The notes below the pieces were generated by a model. That model searched no databases. It was not told the DNA's origin and saw nothing but the letters and a program-made list of their open reading frames with translations. The position numbers and the translations under genes were made by a program. This document shows, in pieces, positions 18,071 to 28,732 of a DNA stretch of 64,000 nt. The stretch is from Pseudoclavibacter soli DSM 23366 (GTDB taxonomy: Bacteria; Actinomycetota; Actinomycetes; Actinomycetales; Microbacteriaceae): positions 124,001 through 188,000 of the forward strand of contig NZ_AUIC01000005.1 of the NCBI RefSeq assembly GCF_000423505.1. Reading direction: 5' to 3'. Numbering within the stretch: position 1 is the first letter of the stretch; each line of letters opens with the position of its first letter.

Positions 18071-18867
18071 CGTGCCACCTCCGCGTCGACGCCCTCGGCC
18101 TCGAGTGCGAGCATCACCCGTGAGATCTCGGCGGCGGAGGTGCGCGGCAGCTGCTGCACGATGCGGCCGTCTTGCAAGATGATCACCCGGTCGGCGCGCG
18201 ATGCGGCGAGAGCGTCGTGGGTGACCATGACGATGCTCTGGCGCTGGTCGTCGGCCATGCTGCGCAGCAGATCGAGCACCTCGCGGCTGCTGCGCGAGTC
18301 GAGAGCGCCAGTGGGCTCGTCGGCGAACACCACCGCAGGGCGAGTGACCAGGGCACGCGCGATGGCCACCCGCTGCTGCTGACCGCCCGACAGCTGCGCC
18401 GGGCGATGCCGCACACGCTCACTGAGGCCAAGTCGTGCGATGAGCTGGTCAGCGCGTGCGCTGTCTTCACCGCTCGGGCGCTTGCCGGCGAGCAGAAATG
18501 GCAGCAGCACGTTCTCGCGTACATCGAGCGTGGGCAGCAGGTTGAACGACTGAAAGACGAAGCCCACGCGGTCGCGGCGCAGTCGAGTGAGGGCGTCGTC
18601 GTTGAGCGTGCCGAGGTCGATGCCATCGATCTCGACATGACCCGAGGTGGGGCGGTCGAGCCCGGCCAAGGTGTGCATGAGCGTCGACTTGCCCGACCCG
18701 CTGGGGCCCATGATCGCAGTGAACTCGCCCGGCGGCACATGCAGACTGACGTGATCAATGGCGGTTACTGCAGAGTCGCCGCTGCCGAAGCGGCGCACGA
18801 GGTCGTGGGCCTGCACCCCGGAGACGCGCTGCGGCTGAGTGGGAACAGAGGCAATTGTGGTGTTCAT
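18067..18867 (-). CDS. MacB/LolD-type ABC exporter ATPase
   Basis: 266-residue ATPase energising the adjacent FtsX-like permease. It has Walker A (GPSGSGKSTL, near residue 55), Q-loop (FVFQSFNLLP), an intact LSGGQQQRVAIARAL signature, Walker B (PAVVFADEPTGALD) and the H-loop histidine in VMVTHDALAA. The C-terminus has an extra 25 residues. All catalytic residues are present, in contrast to the orphan ATPase at 14.2-15.3 kb. Lies 97 nt downstream of the response regulator gene on the same strand, leaving room for a separate promoter. Confidence 0.92.
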   Translation of the reverse strand: MNTTIASVPTQPQRVSGVQAHDLVRRFGSGDSAVTAIDHVSLHVPPGEFTAIMGPSGSGKSTLMHTLAGLDRPTSGHVEIDGIDLGTLNDDALTRLRRDRVGFVFQSFNLLPTLDVRENVLLPFLLAGKRPSGEDSARADQLIARLGLSERVRHRPAQLSGGQQQRVAIARALVTRPAVVFADEPTGALDSRSSREVLDLLRSMADDQRQSIVMVTHDALAASRADRVIILQDGRIVQQLPRTSAAEISRVMLALEAEGVDAEVAR

Positions 18868-18963
18868 GCCTTCGACGGTATGTGAGGCAGATCGACTGAG
18901 ACATCAGGCATCGGTCGCAGCTGACTCATCCGAAAGTCTTAACCTCAGGCGCGCCGCTGGCGG

Positions 18964-19626
18964 TCAGTCGGCGAGCCCGTGTCGGTACGCGTAGACCACC
19001 AGCTGCACGCGATCGCGCAGGCCGAGCTTGCGCAACACCGCCGTCACGTGGGTTTTGACCGTGGCTTCGGCGAGAAACAGTGTGGCCGCGATCTCACGAT
19101 TGTTGAGTCCATGTGAGACCGCGCGAAAGACCTCGCGCTCGCGATCGGTGAGTTCGGCGAACTCGGGTGGTGCACTGGGGGCTTCGGGCAGACTCACCGT
19201 CTGAGCGGTGGCGATTACGTGCATGCCGGCGGCGAGAGTGCGCAGCGCGGCCAGCAGAAACTCCGGCTCGGTGTTCTTCAGCATGAAGCCGGTGGCTCCG
19301 GCTGCCAGCGCCTGACGGGTGGCGTCTTCAGTGTCGAGCGTGGTGAGCACCAGGATGCGCGGCGGCGGCACGTTGGGCTCGGCGCAGTGCGCGATGATGC
19401 GGCGGGTGGTCTCGATGCCGTCGATGCCGGGCATGCGGATGTCCATCAGCACGAGAGCTGGGTGCAGGCGTGCGACGCTCGCGATCGCGGCCTGGCCGTC
19501 ACTGGCCTGACCGATCACGGTGAAATCGGGTTGGGCATCGATGACCATGGCCAGCCCGGCGCGAAAGAGGTCTTGGTCGTCAACCAGCAGCACGCTGGTG
19601 GCTGGGGTGGCGTTGGGTTCGCTCAT
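18964..19626 (-). CDS. NarL/LuxR-family response regulator
   Basis: 220-residue response regulator. The receiver domain has acidic residues near 16-17 and phospho-acceptor D62 in LVLMDIRMPG; a C-terminal LuxR helix-turn-helix (about 155-215) contains LTDREREVFRAVSHGLNNREIA and the recognition helix TVKTHVTAVLRKLG. It overlaps the kinase gene by 4 nt (ATGA). The likely target is the ABC exporter operon immediately downstream, by analogy with LiaSR-like and bacitracin-type modules; this is inferred from context. Confidence 0.92.
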   Translation of the reverse strand: MSEPNATPATSVLLVDDQDLFRAGLAMVIDAQPDFTVIGQASDGQAAIASVARLHPALVLMDIRMPGIDGIETTRRIIAHCAEPNVPPPRILVLTTLDTEDATRQALAAGATGFMLKNTEPEFLLAALRTLAAGMHVIATAQTVSLPEAPSAPPEFAELTDREREVFRAVSHGLNNREIAATLFLAEATVKTHVTAVLRKLGLRDRVQLVVYAYRHGLAD

Positions 19627-20882
19627 GCGTGCTCCTCTGCGATGGGTGCTGCGGCAGCGTCAGCATGTCGCGGCAGCCGGGCGATGATGGTCCACGTGGT
19701 GGGGGTCTGCGACACCGAGAGCGTGCCACCAGCCGACTGGGCACGCTCCTGCATGCCGGTCAGGCCCCAGTGCCCGGGCATCCCTCGGCTGTCGCCCGCG
19801 AGCGCTGACGCGAGCAGACGCGCATTGCTGACCTGCAGCGTGATCGTCTCGCCCCAGTCGAGCAGCAGCTGCACTGGTTGTGTCGTGTCGCCGTGTCGCA
19901 GAGCGTTGGTCAGCGCCTCGCGCAGGATGCGCACTGTAGCCGCATAGCCCGGCGTCGCCAGCTCGGGTGCTCGCCCGGTGGTGCTCAGCGCGACGTCGAG
20001 CCCGGCGGTGCGCATGCGCTCGCACAGCTGCTCAACGGTGGTGGCGCTGAGCTCGTCTGGCTGTTCGGCTCGCAGCCGGGCCAAGAACGAGCGCACGTCA
20101 CCGAGTGCCTGCCGACCAGTGTCAGACACCTCGTCGAGTGCCTGTCTCGAGCGTTCGGGCAGATCGGGGGTGCCGATGCGCACGCCGTCGGTCAGTGAGA
20201 TCATCACCGACAGCGAGTGCGCGAGCACATCGTGCAGGTCGCGGGCGAGGTCGGTGCGCTCGCGTTGTCGCTGTGCCTCGCGCTGTGCCTCGCGCGTCTG
20301 GGTGCGGCTGGCCCGGTAGGAGTCGCGGCTGCGCATCAGCTGCCCGGCGAGCCAGGCGCAGCCGAGGGCGAACGACACGAACATCAGATACGCGACCTCA
20401 CCCTGCCAGATGACGCGGGAGTACCCGGGGCTGTGCAGCGCATTCTGCTGCAGAGCCGGCTGTACGAGGGTGGCCAGTGTCAGGTAGCCGCTGGCGATTG
20501 CAGCGCCGACCGGGACGGATGCTGTTGCGGCTTTTCGGGTGCGGCCCTCAGCGTGTCGGCTGACCGAGAAGAGGGTGAGCAGAATGCTCACCGATGACAT
20601 GAACGCAACCACCGACAGCGTGGCCATCTGCAATATCGCGTTCAGCCACGCCAGACCCAGCGCCAATGCGGGATGTTTCAGGCGCACCGCGAACATCGGT
20701 GCGGTGAGTGCGCTTGCCGCCAAGAGCAGCCAAGGCACGGTGGCGTTGGTGCCGAGGCCGACCGAGGCGATGTCGATGAGTGCGACGAATGCAGCCCATA
20801 GTGCTCCCCACGCCCAAGTGAGCGCGGTGCGATGCTGATCGGCCCATGCGTAGAGCCGGGCGAGTCGGCTAGGCGCCGGCAC
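19623..20882 (-). CDS. Sensor histidine kinase (HisKA_3 type)
   Basis: 419-residue kinase with five or six membrane segments in residues 20-185, little extracytoplasmic sequence, a basic coiled linker (185-210) and a HisKA_3 domain with [16 protein letters not shown] and phospho-acceptor H217. The ATPase domain near 320-405 has [15 protein letters not shown] as N-box and a [18 protein letters not shown]-box. The GTG start at 20882 overlaps the msrB stop by 14 nt, so the kinase is probably cotranscribed with msrB. Membrane-buried sensors of this type usually read envelope stress through a partner exporter. Confidence 0.9.
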   Translation of the reverse strand: MPAPSRLARLYAWADQHRTALTWAWGALWAAFVALIDIASVGLGTNATVPWLLLAASALTAPMFAVRLKHPALALGLAWLNAILQMATLSVVAFMSSVSILLTLFSVSRHAEGRTRKAATASVPVGAAIASGYLTLATLVQPALQQNALHSPGYSRVIWQGEVAYLMFVSFALGCAWLAGQLMRSRDSYRASRTQTREAQREAQRQRERTDLARDLHDVLAHSLSVMISLTDGVRIGTPDLPERSRQALDEVSDTGRQALGDVRSFLARLRAEQPDELSATTVEQLCERMRTAGLDVALSTTGRAPELATPGYAATVRILREALTNALRHGDTTQPVQLLLDWGETITLQVSNARLLASALAGDSRGMPGHWGLTGMQERAQSAGGTLSVSQTPTTWTIIARLPRHADAAAAPIAEEHA

Positions 20883-21288
20883 TGGTGTCGGCCCCGGGCG
20901 CTGCCGCCTCGAAGGTCAGCGCAATGGAGTTCATGCAGTAGCGATCGCCAGTGGGCGTCTGTGGGGCGTCAGCAAAGACATGACCGAGATGCGACCCGCA
21001 GGAGGCGCAGCGCACCTCGGTGCGCAGCACGCCGAGTGACGTGTCGGGGTGCAGAGTGACCGCGCTGGATTCGGCGGGGTCGAAGAAGCTCGGCCAGCCG
21101 CAGCCGGAGTCGAACTTGGTGGTTGAGCGAAACAGCTCGGCCCCGCAGGCGCGACAGCGGTAGACGCCTTCGCGCTGTTCGTCGAGCAGTGCGCCCGTCC
21201 AGGGGCGCTCGGTTGCGGCCTCACGCAGCACGGCATATTCGTCGTCGGTGAGGCGCTCTCGCCAGTGGCGGTCGTCATGGTGTGGCAT
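20869..21288 (-). CDS. msrB: Peptide-methionine (R)-S-oxide reductase
   Basis: Repairs methionine-R-sulfoxide in proteins. The 139-residue product has the two zinc-binding CxxC pairs (CRAC near residue 45 and CASC near 95), the GCGWPSF substrate loop near 62 and the catalytic Cys in RYCMNSIAL near 118. The usual length is 130-150. It overlaps the start of the histidine kinase gene and is probably the first cistron of the leftward msrB-kinase-regulator run. Confidence 0.95.
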   Translation of the reverse strand: MPHHDDRHWRERLTDDEYAVLREAATERPWTGALLDEQREGVYRCRACGAELFRSTTKFDSGCGWPSFFDPAESSAVTLHPDTSLGVLRTEVRCASCGSHLGHVFADAPQTPTGDRYCMNSIALTFEAAAPGADTSAGA

Positions 21289-21361
21289 GCGGTGCTCGCT
21301 TTCTCTCGACGTGCACCGAGTCTACGCGGCACCTGTGACGTTACCGCTGCGAGTCTGGTCA

Positions 21362-21367
21362 TAGAAT
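21362..21367 (+). promoter_or_regulatory. -10 element TAGAAT, leaderless start for the DUF3263 gene
   Basis: TAGAAT ends 7 nt before ATG 21375 with no ribosome site between them. Confidence 0.55.
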
Positions 21368-21374
21368 TGCGCCT

Positions 21375-21617
21375 ATGACCGCCGAACCGCTCACTTCGCT
21401 GCAACGGCGAATTCTTGAGTTCGAACAGGCATGGCCGCCCGCTCGTGCGGGCAAAGCGGCGGCGATCCGCGAAACGTTTGCGATGAGTGCGGCGAGATAT
21501 CAGCAGATTCTGCTCTCGTTGCGACATCACCCTGAGGCAGTGCGCGCCGCCCCAGAACTGATGAATCGCCTGGTTCGCGCCGGTGCTGCACGACGTGCCA
21601 CGCCCCGAAGCGAGTGA
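21375..21617 (+). CDS. DUF3263 family protein
   Basis: 80-residue basic protein of the actinobacterial DUF3263 family. It keeps the family pattern of an N-terminal LTSLQRRILEFEQAW helix and the MSAARYQQILLSLRHHPEAV segment, which resembles a helix-turn-helix, so a small DNA-binding role is plausible but unproven. It is commonly found next to a LytR_C-domain gene, as here, where the second gene starts 22 nt downstream. Probably leaderless. Confidence 0.85.
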   Translation: MTAEPLTSLQRRILEFEQAWPPARAGKAAAIRETFAMSAARYQQILLSLRHHPEAVRAAPELMNRLVRAGAARRATPRSE

Positions 21618-21638
21618 CATTAAGGGAGAATGGCCGTT

Positions 21639-22274
21639 ATGGCGCAGAAATATCCGCAAGACGAGTTTGACGATCTGTCATCGGTGCACAAGGTCGGTGC
21701 GCATCGCGCAGCCGAACGAGGATGGCGCAGCGCGCGCATCCTGATTGGTGCGTTGGTGGTGACCGCGCTGTTGGTCGCCGGAGTCTACGGAGCGTTGCAG
21801 ATCGTTCGTAACGGCAGCGTCTTCAACGAGTATGTTGCGGCGAGCGACGACTCCGCATCGGCAGAGGCGTCTACTGAGGCTTCTGAGGCTGCTACTGATG
21901 ATGCAGATGCCACCGCCACCGAGACCGCCTCGCCCACCGAGACGACAACGCCCAGCGCCGAGCCAGAGCAGACCACGGCAGCGGTCGACCCGTATTCGCT
22001 GACGGTCGGCGTGTACAACGGCACGAGCAGGTCAGGGTTGGCAGCAACGGCTGCCGCACAGGTGAAGGCCGCCGGCTGGACGGTCAGCACAACAACCAAC
22101 GCACCTTCTGGGGTGCGTGGCCAGGCGAACTCGGTGGTCTATTACTCTGATGCCGCATACGCTGATGCTGCACAGCAACTGGCCGACGCGCTCTCGCTGG
22201 CTGGCGGCACGGTGCAGCGCAGCATCGGCACCACGCAGCTTTCCGTGGTGCTTGGCACGACATACAACCGATGA
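21639..22274 (+). CDS. LytR C-terminal domain membrane protein
   Basis: 211-residue single-pass membrane protein: cytoplasmic residues 1-30, a membrane anchor at about 33-52, an acidic Thr/Glu/Ala-rich stalk (60-118) and a C-terminal LytR_C domain (about 120-210) beginning YSLTVGVYNGTSRSGLAA. This domain occurs at the end of some LCP wall-ligases, but the catalytic LCP part is missing here. ATG 21639 is preferred over ATG 21630 because GGGAG lies 10 nt before it but only 1 nt before the other. Probably a cell-envelope protein. Confidence 0.82.
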   Translation: MAQKYPQDEFDDLSSVHKVGAHRAAERGWRSARILIGALVVTALLVAGVYGALQIVRNGSVFNEYVAASDDSASAEASTEASEAATDDADATATETASPTETTTPSAEPEQTTAAVDPYSLTVGVYNGTSRSGLAATAAAQVKAAGWTVSTTTNAPSGVRGQANSVVYYSDAAYADAAQQLADALSLAGGTVQRSIGTTQLSVVLGTTYNR

Positions 22275-22311
22275 TCGAACCCGCCAGCAGAGCATGAGCA
22301 AGGAGATTTCC

Positions 22312-23454
22312 ATGACCCATAACGACAGCAGTCAGCGACGTTCTTGGGCGCGCGTGATCACCGCTGCGGCAATGGTCGCAACGCTGGGCGTTGGCCTGGG
22401 AGCCTGCAGTCGGCAGCAAGACGAGCCGCAGCCCTCCGAGACAGCACAGGCAGAAGAGCAGCACTACTATGCGCCACTGACCGGCGTTGAGATCGAACAG
22501 GGCTCACTCGATCACGCTGCGGTGACCGTCAAGATTCCCAACGCCGCTGACGGTGCTCGCCCGCAGGTCAATCTGAACAAGGCTGATCTCATCTACGAAG
22601 AGCAGGTCGAGGGCAACATCACTCGGTATGTGACCGTCTACCACTCTCAGCTGCCGAAGGTCGTCGGGCCTGTGCGATCAGCTCGACCCACCGACGTTTC
22701 GGTGGTCTCGCCCATCAGCGGCGCCTTCGTGTATTCAGGTCTCAACAGCGAGTTCGCCTCGATCATCGGCAGTATGAATGCCACGCAGATCGACGAGAAC
22801 AACGGCACTGTGCTGCAGCGAGACAGCTCGTGGGGCAAGAAAGCCCCGAACAACCTCTTCGCCGATCCATCAGCGGCGCTGTCTGCACTGTCAGCAGATC
22901 AGCAGACCACCGCACCGGCGGCGCAGTACTCATATGCCGAACAGGGTGAACAGAGCACGGCTGCCGAGCAGGGTGACAGCCTCACATCTCTCTCGGTCAC
23001 CGTCGGCTCCGACGCGCCGCGCAGCTGGGCGTGGTCTGCCGACCTCGGCAAATGGGTGCGCTCAACTGCCGCCGGGCAGGCCGACGTCACCCTCACCGAA
23101 GATGACGCGTCATCGGCAGTGAGCGAACAGATTGCCGCAACGAACCTGGTGGTCATCCAGTCGCCCATGGGCGATGCCTACAATCTCGGCTCGAAGGGGC
23201 TGTCGCCACGGTACCTGCTCGATGGCCAGTCTGGCAGCGGGTATGTGCTCTCAGACGGCAAGGTGATTGACATCACTTGGAGCAAGGCTGACGCCACGTC
23301 GCCGTTCGTGCTGGTGGCTGCTGGCACCACGCAGCAGGTGCTGCTGAGCCCGGGCAATACCTGGATCTCGCTGGTACCGCAGACCAATGGCACCGCAACG
23401 GTGGATGGCCGGGTTGCGACGCCGACGGAAGCCTTGCCCAGCGCTGCTCAGTGA
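22312..23454 (+). CDS. DUF3048 domain lipoprotein
   Basis: 380-residue lipoprotein with lipobox GLGAC (acylated C32) and a DUF3048 domain through most of the mature protein, starting at YYAPLTGVEIEQG and including RPQVNLNKADLIYEEQVEG and KVVGPVRSARPTDV. DUF3048 proteins are extracytoplasmic and resemble L,D-transpeptidase-like or YerB proteins of unknown function. Start at ATG 22312 is set by AAGGAG 7 nt upstream; longer in-frame starts overlap the preceding gene. Ends 122 nt before groEL. Confidence 0.88.
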   Translation: MTHNDSSQRRSWARVITAAAMVATLGVGLGACSRQQDEPQPSETAQAEEQHYYAPLTGVEIEQGSLDHAAVTVKIPNAADGARPQVNLNKADLIYEEQVEGNITRYVTVYHSQLPKVVGPVRSARPTDVSVVSPISGAFVYSGLNSEFASIIGSMNATQIDENNGTVLQRDSSWGKKAPNNLFADPSAALSALSADQQTTAPAAQYSYAEQGEQSTAAEQGDSLTSLSVTVGSDAPRSWAWSADLGKWVRSTAAGQADVTLTEDDASSAVSEQIAATNLVVIQSPMGDAYNLGSKGLSPRYLLDGQSGSGYVLSDGKVIDITWSKADATSPFVLVAAGTTQQVLLSPGNTWISLVPQTNGTATVDGRVATPTEALPSAAQ

Positions 23455-23477
23455 GTGGCTCGCACAACGTCATGAGA

Positions 23478-23504
23478 CTTGCACTCGTCAGGGGTGAGTG
23501 CTAA
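23478..23504 (+). promoter_or_regulatory. CIRCE operator 1 (HrcA site) upstream of groEL
   Basis: CTTGCACTC-N9-GAGTGCTAA matches the CIRCE consensus TTAGCACTC-N9-GAGTGCTAA, with the right arm perfect and two changes in the left arm. It overlaps the likely promoter: TTGCAC (23479) with TAATTA (23502) about 17 nt further on. Confidence 0.9.
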
Positions 23505-23512
23505 TTATGTAG

Positions 23513-25196
<1,684 letters not shown>

Positions 25197-25228
25197 TCTG
25201 AGGTCAGCGACTGATCACAGGCGCATCA

Positions 25229-25268
25229 CAGAGGCCCCGAGGCAGCGCAAGCTGCATCGGGGCCTCTG
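25229..25268 (+). terminator. Hairpin terminator after groEL
   Basis: A perfect 12-bp outer stem (CAGAGGCCCCGA / TCGGGGCCTCTG) encloses an inner 5-bp stem (GCAGC/GCTGC). It lies 33 nt after the groEL stop and also faces the end of the convergent XPB helicase gene. Confidence 0.8.
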
Positions 25269-25312
25269 TCTGTGCGAAGCGTCTGGTGAGTGCGCCTGAG
25301 CGGGGGAGGGGG

Positions 25313-26947
25313 TCAGTCGGCGAGTTCGGTGTCGTCGACGATGCGATACGAGTACCCCTGCTCGCTCAGGAATCGCTGTCGAGCGAGCGCATAATCCTGA
25401 TCGACGGTGTCTGCCACCACCACGCTGTAGAACAACGAACGTGAGCCGTCACTGTTCGGGCGCAGAATGCGCCCGAGTCGCTGGGCTTCTTCTTGCCGCG
25501 AGCCGAACGCTCCTGAGATCTGAATGGCGACCCGGGCATCCGGCAGGTCAACCGAGAAGTTGGCAACCTTTGATACCACCAAAGCGCCGATCTCGCCGTT
25601 GCGGAAGCCCTCAAACAGACGCTCTCGCTCAGCAGTCGACGTTTTGCCGGTGATCAGCGGCAGGTCGTTGGCCTCAGCAACCTGCTCGAGCTGGTCAAGG
25701 TACTGTCCGATGACCAAGGTCGGGGCGTCGGCATGCTGTGCCAGCAGGTGAGTCACCGCACTCGACTTGGCCTCGGCTAACGCCGTGGCGTGGTATCGCT
25801 CGGCGTCGTCGAGCATGGCGTAGCGGTCGCGCTCGGTCTCGGTCAGGCGCACGCGCACCTCGACGCAGTCTGCCGGGGAGATATACCCCTGCGCCTCGAT
25901 ATCGCGCCAGGGTGCCTCGTAGCGCTTGGGGCCGATCAACGAGAACACGTCTGACTCTTTGCCGTCTTCGCGCACCAGTGTCGCAGTGAGGCCGAGGCGG
26001 CGGCGCGCCTGCAGCTCGGCGGTGAGCTTGAACACCGGCGCGGGCAACAGGTGCACTTCGTCATATATGATCAGGCCCCAGTCTTCGGCGCTGAGCAGAC
26101 CCAAGTGTGTGTAGTGCCCCTGCCGGCGAGCAGTCAGCATCTGATACGTGGCGATGGTGACCGGCGCGATCAGCTTGGTCTCGCCCGAGTACTCGCCGAT
26201 ATCATCGGGAGTCAGCGAGGTGCGACGCAACAGCTCGTCGCGCCACTGATGTGCTGCGAGCGTATTGGTCACCAAGATCAGTGTCTTGCGCCCGAGCGCC
26301 ACCATGCTGCCGGCGCCCACAACGGTCTTGCCCGCACCGCAGGGCAGCACGATCACGCCTGAGCCTCCGGCTGCGAAGGCATCGACGGCATCGCGCTGAT
26401 ACGGGCGCAGGTGCCAGTCGTCTTCGACGAGCTGTGTGGGAAAAGGATCGCCCTCGGTGTACCCGGCGTGATCTTCGGCGGGCCAGCCGATCTTCAGCAA
26501 CTCTTGTTTGAGCTGCCCGCGAGCCCACTCTTGCACGAGCCAGTGCGCTTCGTCGACGCGTTCGGTCAGCAGAGCGGCAACCCGCTTGTGGCCGGCCGCC
26601 TCGGTGAGCAGGCGGGGTTGTTTCGAAGTGAGCACTAGGCGCTGTTCGCGGTCGCGAATGATCTCGAGCTGACCGTAGCGGCTGATGGCGTCGGTAACTG
26701 CCCGGGTGACGGTGTCGGGTACGGCGAACTTTGCGTAGCGCTCGAGCGTCGAAATTATGTCGTCGGCGGTGACCCCTGCCGCCGCTGCATTCCACAGCCC
26801 CATGCGGGTGATGCGATAGGTGTGCACATGCTCCGGAGCGCGCTCCAGCTCGGCGAATCCGGCGATCGCCTGCCGTGCCTCGGTTGATTGAGGATGGTCG
26901 AGTTCGAGCAATACGGTTCGGTCGCTCTGCACGATCAGCGGTCCCAT
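25313..26947 (-). CDS. DNA repair helicase XPB (bacterial type)
   Basis: SF2 3'-5' DNA helicase related to eukaryotic XPB/Rad25. The 544-residue product has an N-terminal damage-recognition-like domain, Walker A (LPCGAGKT, near residue 212), the DEVH box (IIYDEVHLLPA), a TATLVREDG segment containing the RED motif and motif VI (QRLGRILRP, near 500). These are the diagnostic features of bacterial XPB as studied in mycobacteria. ATG 26947 follows GAGGAGG. It overlaps by 13 nt the upstream gene for a helicase-associated protein with which it is usually paired. Role in nucleotide excision repair is inferred. Confidence 0.94.
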   Translation of the reverse strand: MGPLIVQSDRTVLLELDHPQSTEARQAIAGFAELERAPEHVHTYRITRMGLWNAAAAGVTADDIISTLERYAKFAVPDTVTRAVTDAISRYGQLEIIRDREQRLVLTSKQPRLLTEAAGHKRVAALLTERVDEAHWLVQEWARGQLKQELLKIGWPAEDHAGYTEGDPFPTQLVEDDWHLRPYQRDAVDAFAAGGSGVIVLPCGAGKTVVGAGSMVALGRKTLILVTNTLAAHQWRDELLRRTSLTPDDIGEYSGETKLIAPVTIATYQMLTARRQGHYTHLGLLSAEDWGLIIYDEVHLLPAPVFKLTAELQARRRLGLTATLVREDGKESDVFSLIGPKRYEAPWRDIEAQGYISPADCVEVRVRLTETERDRYAMLDDAERYHATALAEAKSSAVTHLLAQHADAPTLVIGQYLDQLEQVAEANDLPLITGKTSTAERERLFEGFRNGEIGALVVSKVANFSVDLPDARVAIQISGAFGSRQEEAQRLGRILRPNSDGSRSLFYSVVVADTVDQDYALARQRFLSEQGYSYRIVDDTELAD

Positions 26948-28419
26948 GTGTCCTCCTCAGGGGTGATCTGTGTGACTGCGCTCATCGGGATAGTGCGTTC
27001 GAGCTCGGAGCCGGGCTCTCGCCCGCGAACGCGCGGGCCGCTGACACCGGTCAGCTCGAGAGTCATGGTGCGTTCGACGTCTCGAGACCGCACGGTCAGG
27101 CGCACGGGCGCATGTTCGCGCAGCGCCCAGGTCAGTACGCCTTGGCGCCGTTCGTCATCGTCGGCGTTACGGTACCCGTCGACGAGCTCGTGGGCCCGTA
27201 GCGCAGTCGCGCTGCGTCTGGGAGCCGAGCCAGAGGTGATCTCGGGCAGTGCCGGTGGGCGCGCCGCCGTTGGCGCGGGCGCATGATCCTCGGCATCGAG
27301 CACGTACTGCAGCGGTTGTGACAGGTCGCCTCGCAGCAGTGAGGCGAGAAACTCGCGAATTTCGCCCACACTCAGCCCGTGGGCTCGCCCACGCCGCACG
27401 CTGGAAGGGCTCACTTGGTAGGTGTGGGTCTCAACGAGTCGCACTGGGTCGGCAAGCAGCCGCAGGCGGCGAGCCAGGCGTGGCGGCAACAAGCCGGGCA
27501 CGAGCAGCTCGAGGTGGTTGTAGAGGTAGCCGTACTCGGTGACGGCGGGCCAGCTTTCTGCAATGTCGGCAAGCGCTGCCTCATCGCGGTTCAGCCAGGC
27601 GGCGCCAGTCGCGGTGAACGCACCGTGAGCGTCGAGAAGGCCCAAGGTGCGCCATTGCGCGAGCTGGTCGGTCAGTTTGCGTGAGAGCCACCGTCCGCCG
27701 AGTGGCCAGCGCCGCTGTGCAGCGCCGATCAGTGCGAGCGCGCCCGCACCGCCGGCGTCTGTGCGTGCGATGGTGGCCAGATCGTCATCAGCCGCAGTAT
27801 CGGCCAGTGTGCGCCAGGCATCGACCGTGGGCAGGACGAGCCAGTCGTCGGCTCGGCTCGTGACAGCAAGCCCACCGTCGACCGGGCACAGCAGGCCGGC
27901 CTGCTGTGCGATGGCGGAGAGCTGCGCGAGCGCTCCGGGCTCGAGATCGAGCACTCGAGCGGGGTCAGCGAGGGCAGAGACCGGCACATGCCCGCTGCTG
28001 GTGACCGGCACGAGGTGCCCATGCCAGGTGAGCAGCAGCGATTGCAGTGCAGTGACCGCGTGCCAGGGCTCGGGTGCGGTCTCGGAGAGGTCTGCTGTGC
28101 TCGGCTGGTCGGGTGAAACTTCTTCGAGCAGGCTGCCCACGGTCTCACGCACAGTGGGCAGGGCGTTGCCGGTGTGGTCGGCGAGCAGCAGCGCGTTGGC
28201 AGCTGCACCCGCCGGGGAGCCGGTTGCCAACGCATGCAGATCGTCTGCGCTCAAGTGCTCTGCTCGGCGTGCAATGGCTTCAGGATGTGCCAGGCGCGTT
28301 GCGAGGTCATAGATGTCGGCCGGGTGTGTGGTCGGCAGGCGAGACAGCGTGACCGTTCTGGTCAGCGAATCGGTGTCGAGAGAAAGCAGGGCATCGACGT
28401 AGGTCATCGTCGTGCTCAT
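26935..28419 (-). CDS. Helicase-associated domain protein paired with XPB
   Basis: 494-residue protein of the actinobacterial family annotated as helicase C-terminal/XPB-associated domain protein. It lacks Walker motifs and is built of many short winged-helix-like helical repeats, with an N-terminal MTYVDALLSLDTDSLTRT segment and a conserved C-terminal region containing VRLTVRSRDVERTMTLELTG and SMSAVTQI-like strands. The gene lies directly upstream of XPB with a 13-nt overlap, the usual arrangement. It is probably an accessory factor of the helicase; no catalytic activity can be predicted. Confidence 0.8.
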   Translation of the reverse strand: MSTTMTYVDALLSLDTDSLTRTVTLSRLPTTHPADIYDLATRLAHPEAIARRAEHLSADDLHALATGSPAGAAANALLLADHTGNALPTVRETVGSLLEEVSPDQPSTADLSETAPEPWHAVTALQSLLLTWHGHLVPVTSSGHVPVSALADPARVLDLEPGALAQLSAIAQQAGLLCPVDGGLAVTSRADDWLVLPTVDAWRTLADTAADDDLATIARTDAGGAGALALIGAAQRRWPLGGRWLSRKLTDQLAQWRTLGLLDAHGAFTATGAAWLNRDEAALADIAESWPAVTEYGYLYNHLELLVPGLLPPRLARRLRLLADPVRLVETHTYQVSPSSVRRGRAHGLSVGEIREFLASLLRGDLSQPLQYVLDAEDHAPAPTAARPPALPEITSGSAPRRSATALRAHELVDGYRNADDDERRQGVLTWALREHAPVRLTVRSRDVERTMTLELTGVSGPRVRGREPGSELERTIPMSAVTQITPEEDTWDR

Positions 28420-28423
28420 GGCA

Positions 28424-28663
28424 TCACGACTGCTCTCTGCGCCGTCTGACGATGGTGGCGACAGTCAGCCCCACCAGCAGCAGCATGCCTATGGGCAGGC
28501 CGATCAGGGGGATGCTCTCTACGATCGGCGCAGCCGAGCCTGCTAGCGTCGGTGCGAAAAAGGTGAGCAATATGCAGATCACCGAGAGCAGGATGACCCC
28601 CGTCGCCATGGCTCCGAGTATGGTCTCGAGACGAGAGGTGCGGGGTGTCTCTTGCGGGGTCAT
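28424..28663 (-). CDS. Small two-helix membrane protein
   Basis: 79-residue protein with membrane segments at about 17-38 and 52-72 and a basic RRRREQS tail. ATG 28663 is preferred to an upstream in-frame start because a -10 box (TATTCT) lies 6 nt before it, within which an AAGG also occurs. It ends 4 nt before the helicase-associated gene and is probably the leading cistron of that operon. No function recognised. Confidence 0.65.
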   Translation of the reverse strand: MTPQETPRTSRLETILGAMATGVILLSVICILLTFFAPTLAGSAAPIVESIPLIGLPIGMLLLVGLTVATIVRRRREQS

Positions 28664-28669
28664 CCTTAT

Positions 28670-28675
28670 AGAATA
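28670..28675 (-). promoter_or_regulatory. -10 element TATTCT for the leftward XPB operon; overlaps a rightward box
   Basis: On the minus strand TATTCT ends 6 nt before ATG 28663. On the plus strand the same bases read TAGAAT (28669-28674 region), a plausible -10 for the cold-shock gene, so two divergent promoters seem to share one AT-rich core. Confidence 0.5.
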
Positions 28676-28732
28676 CTTCTCGCACGACACAAGTGCGCAG
28701 GCCGATCACCGAATGTTCAAGAGAGAAGTGCG

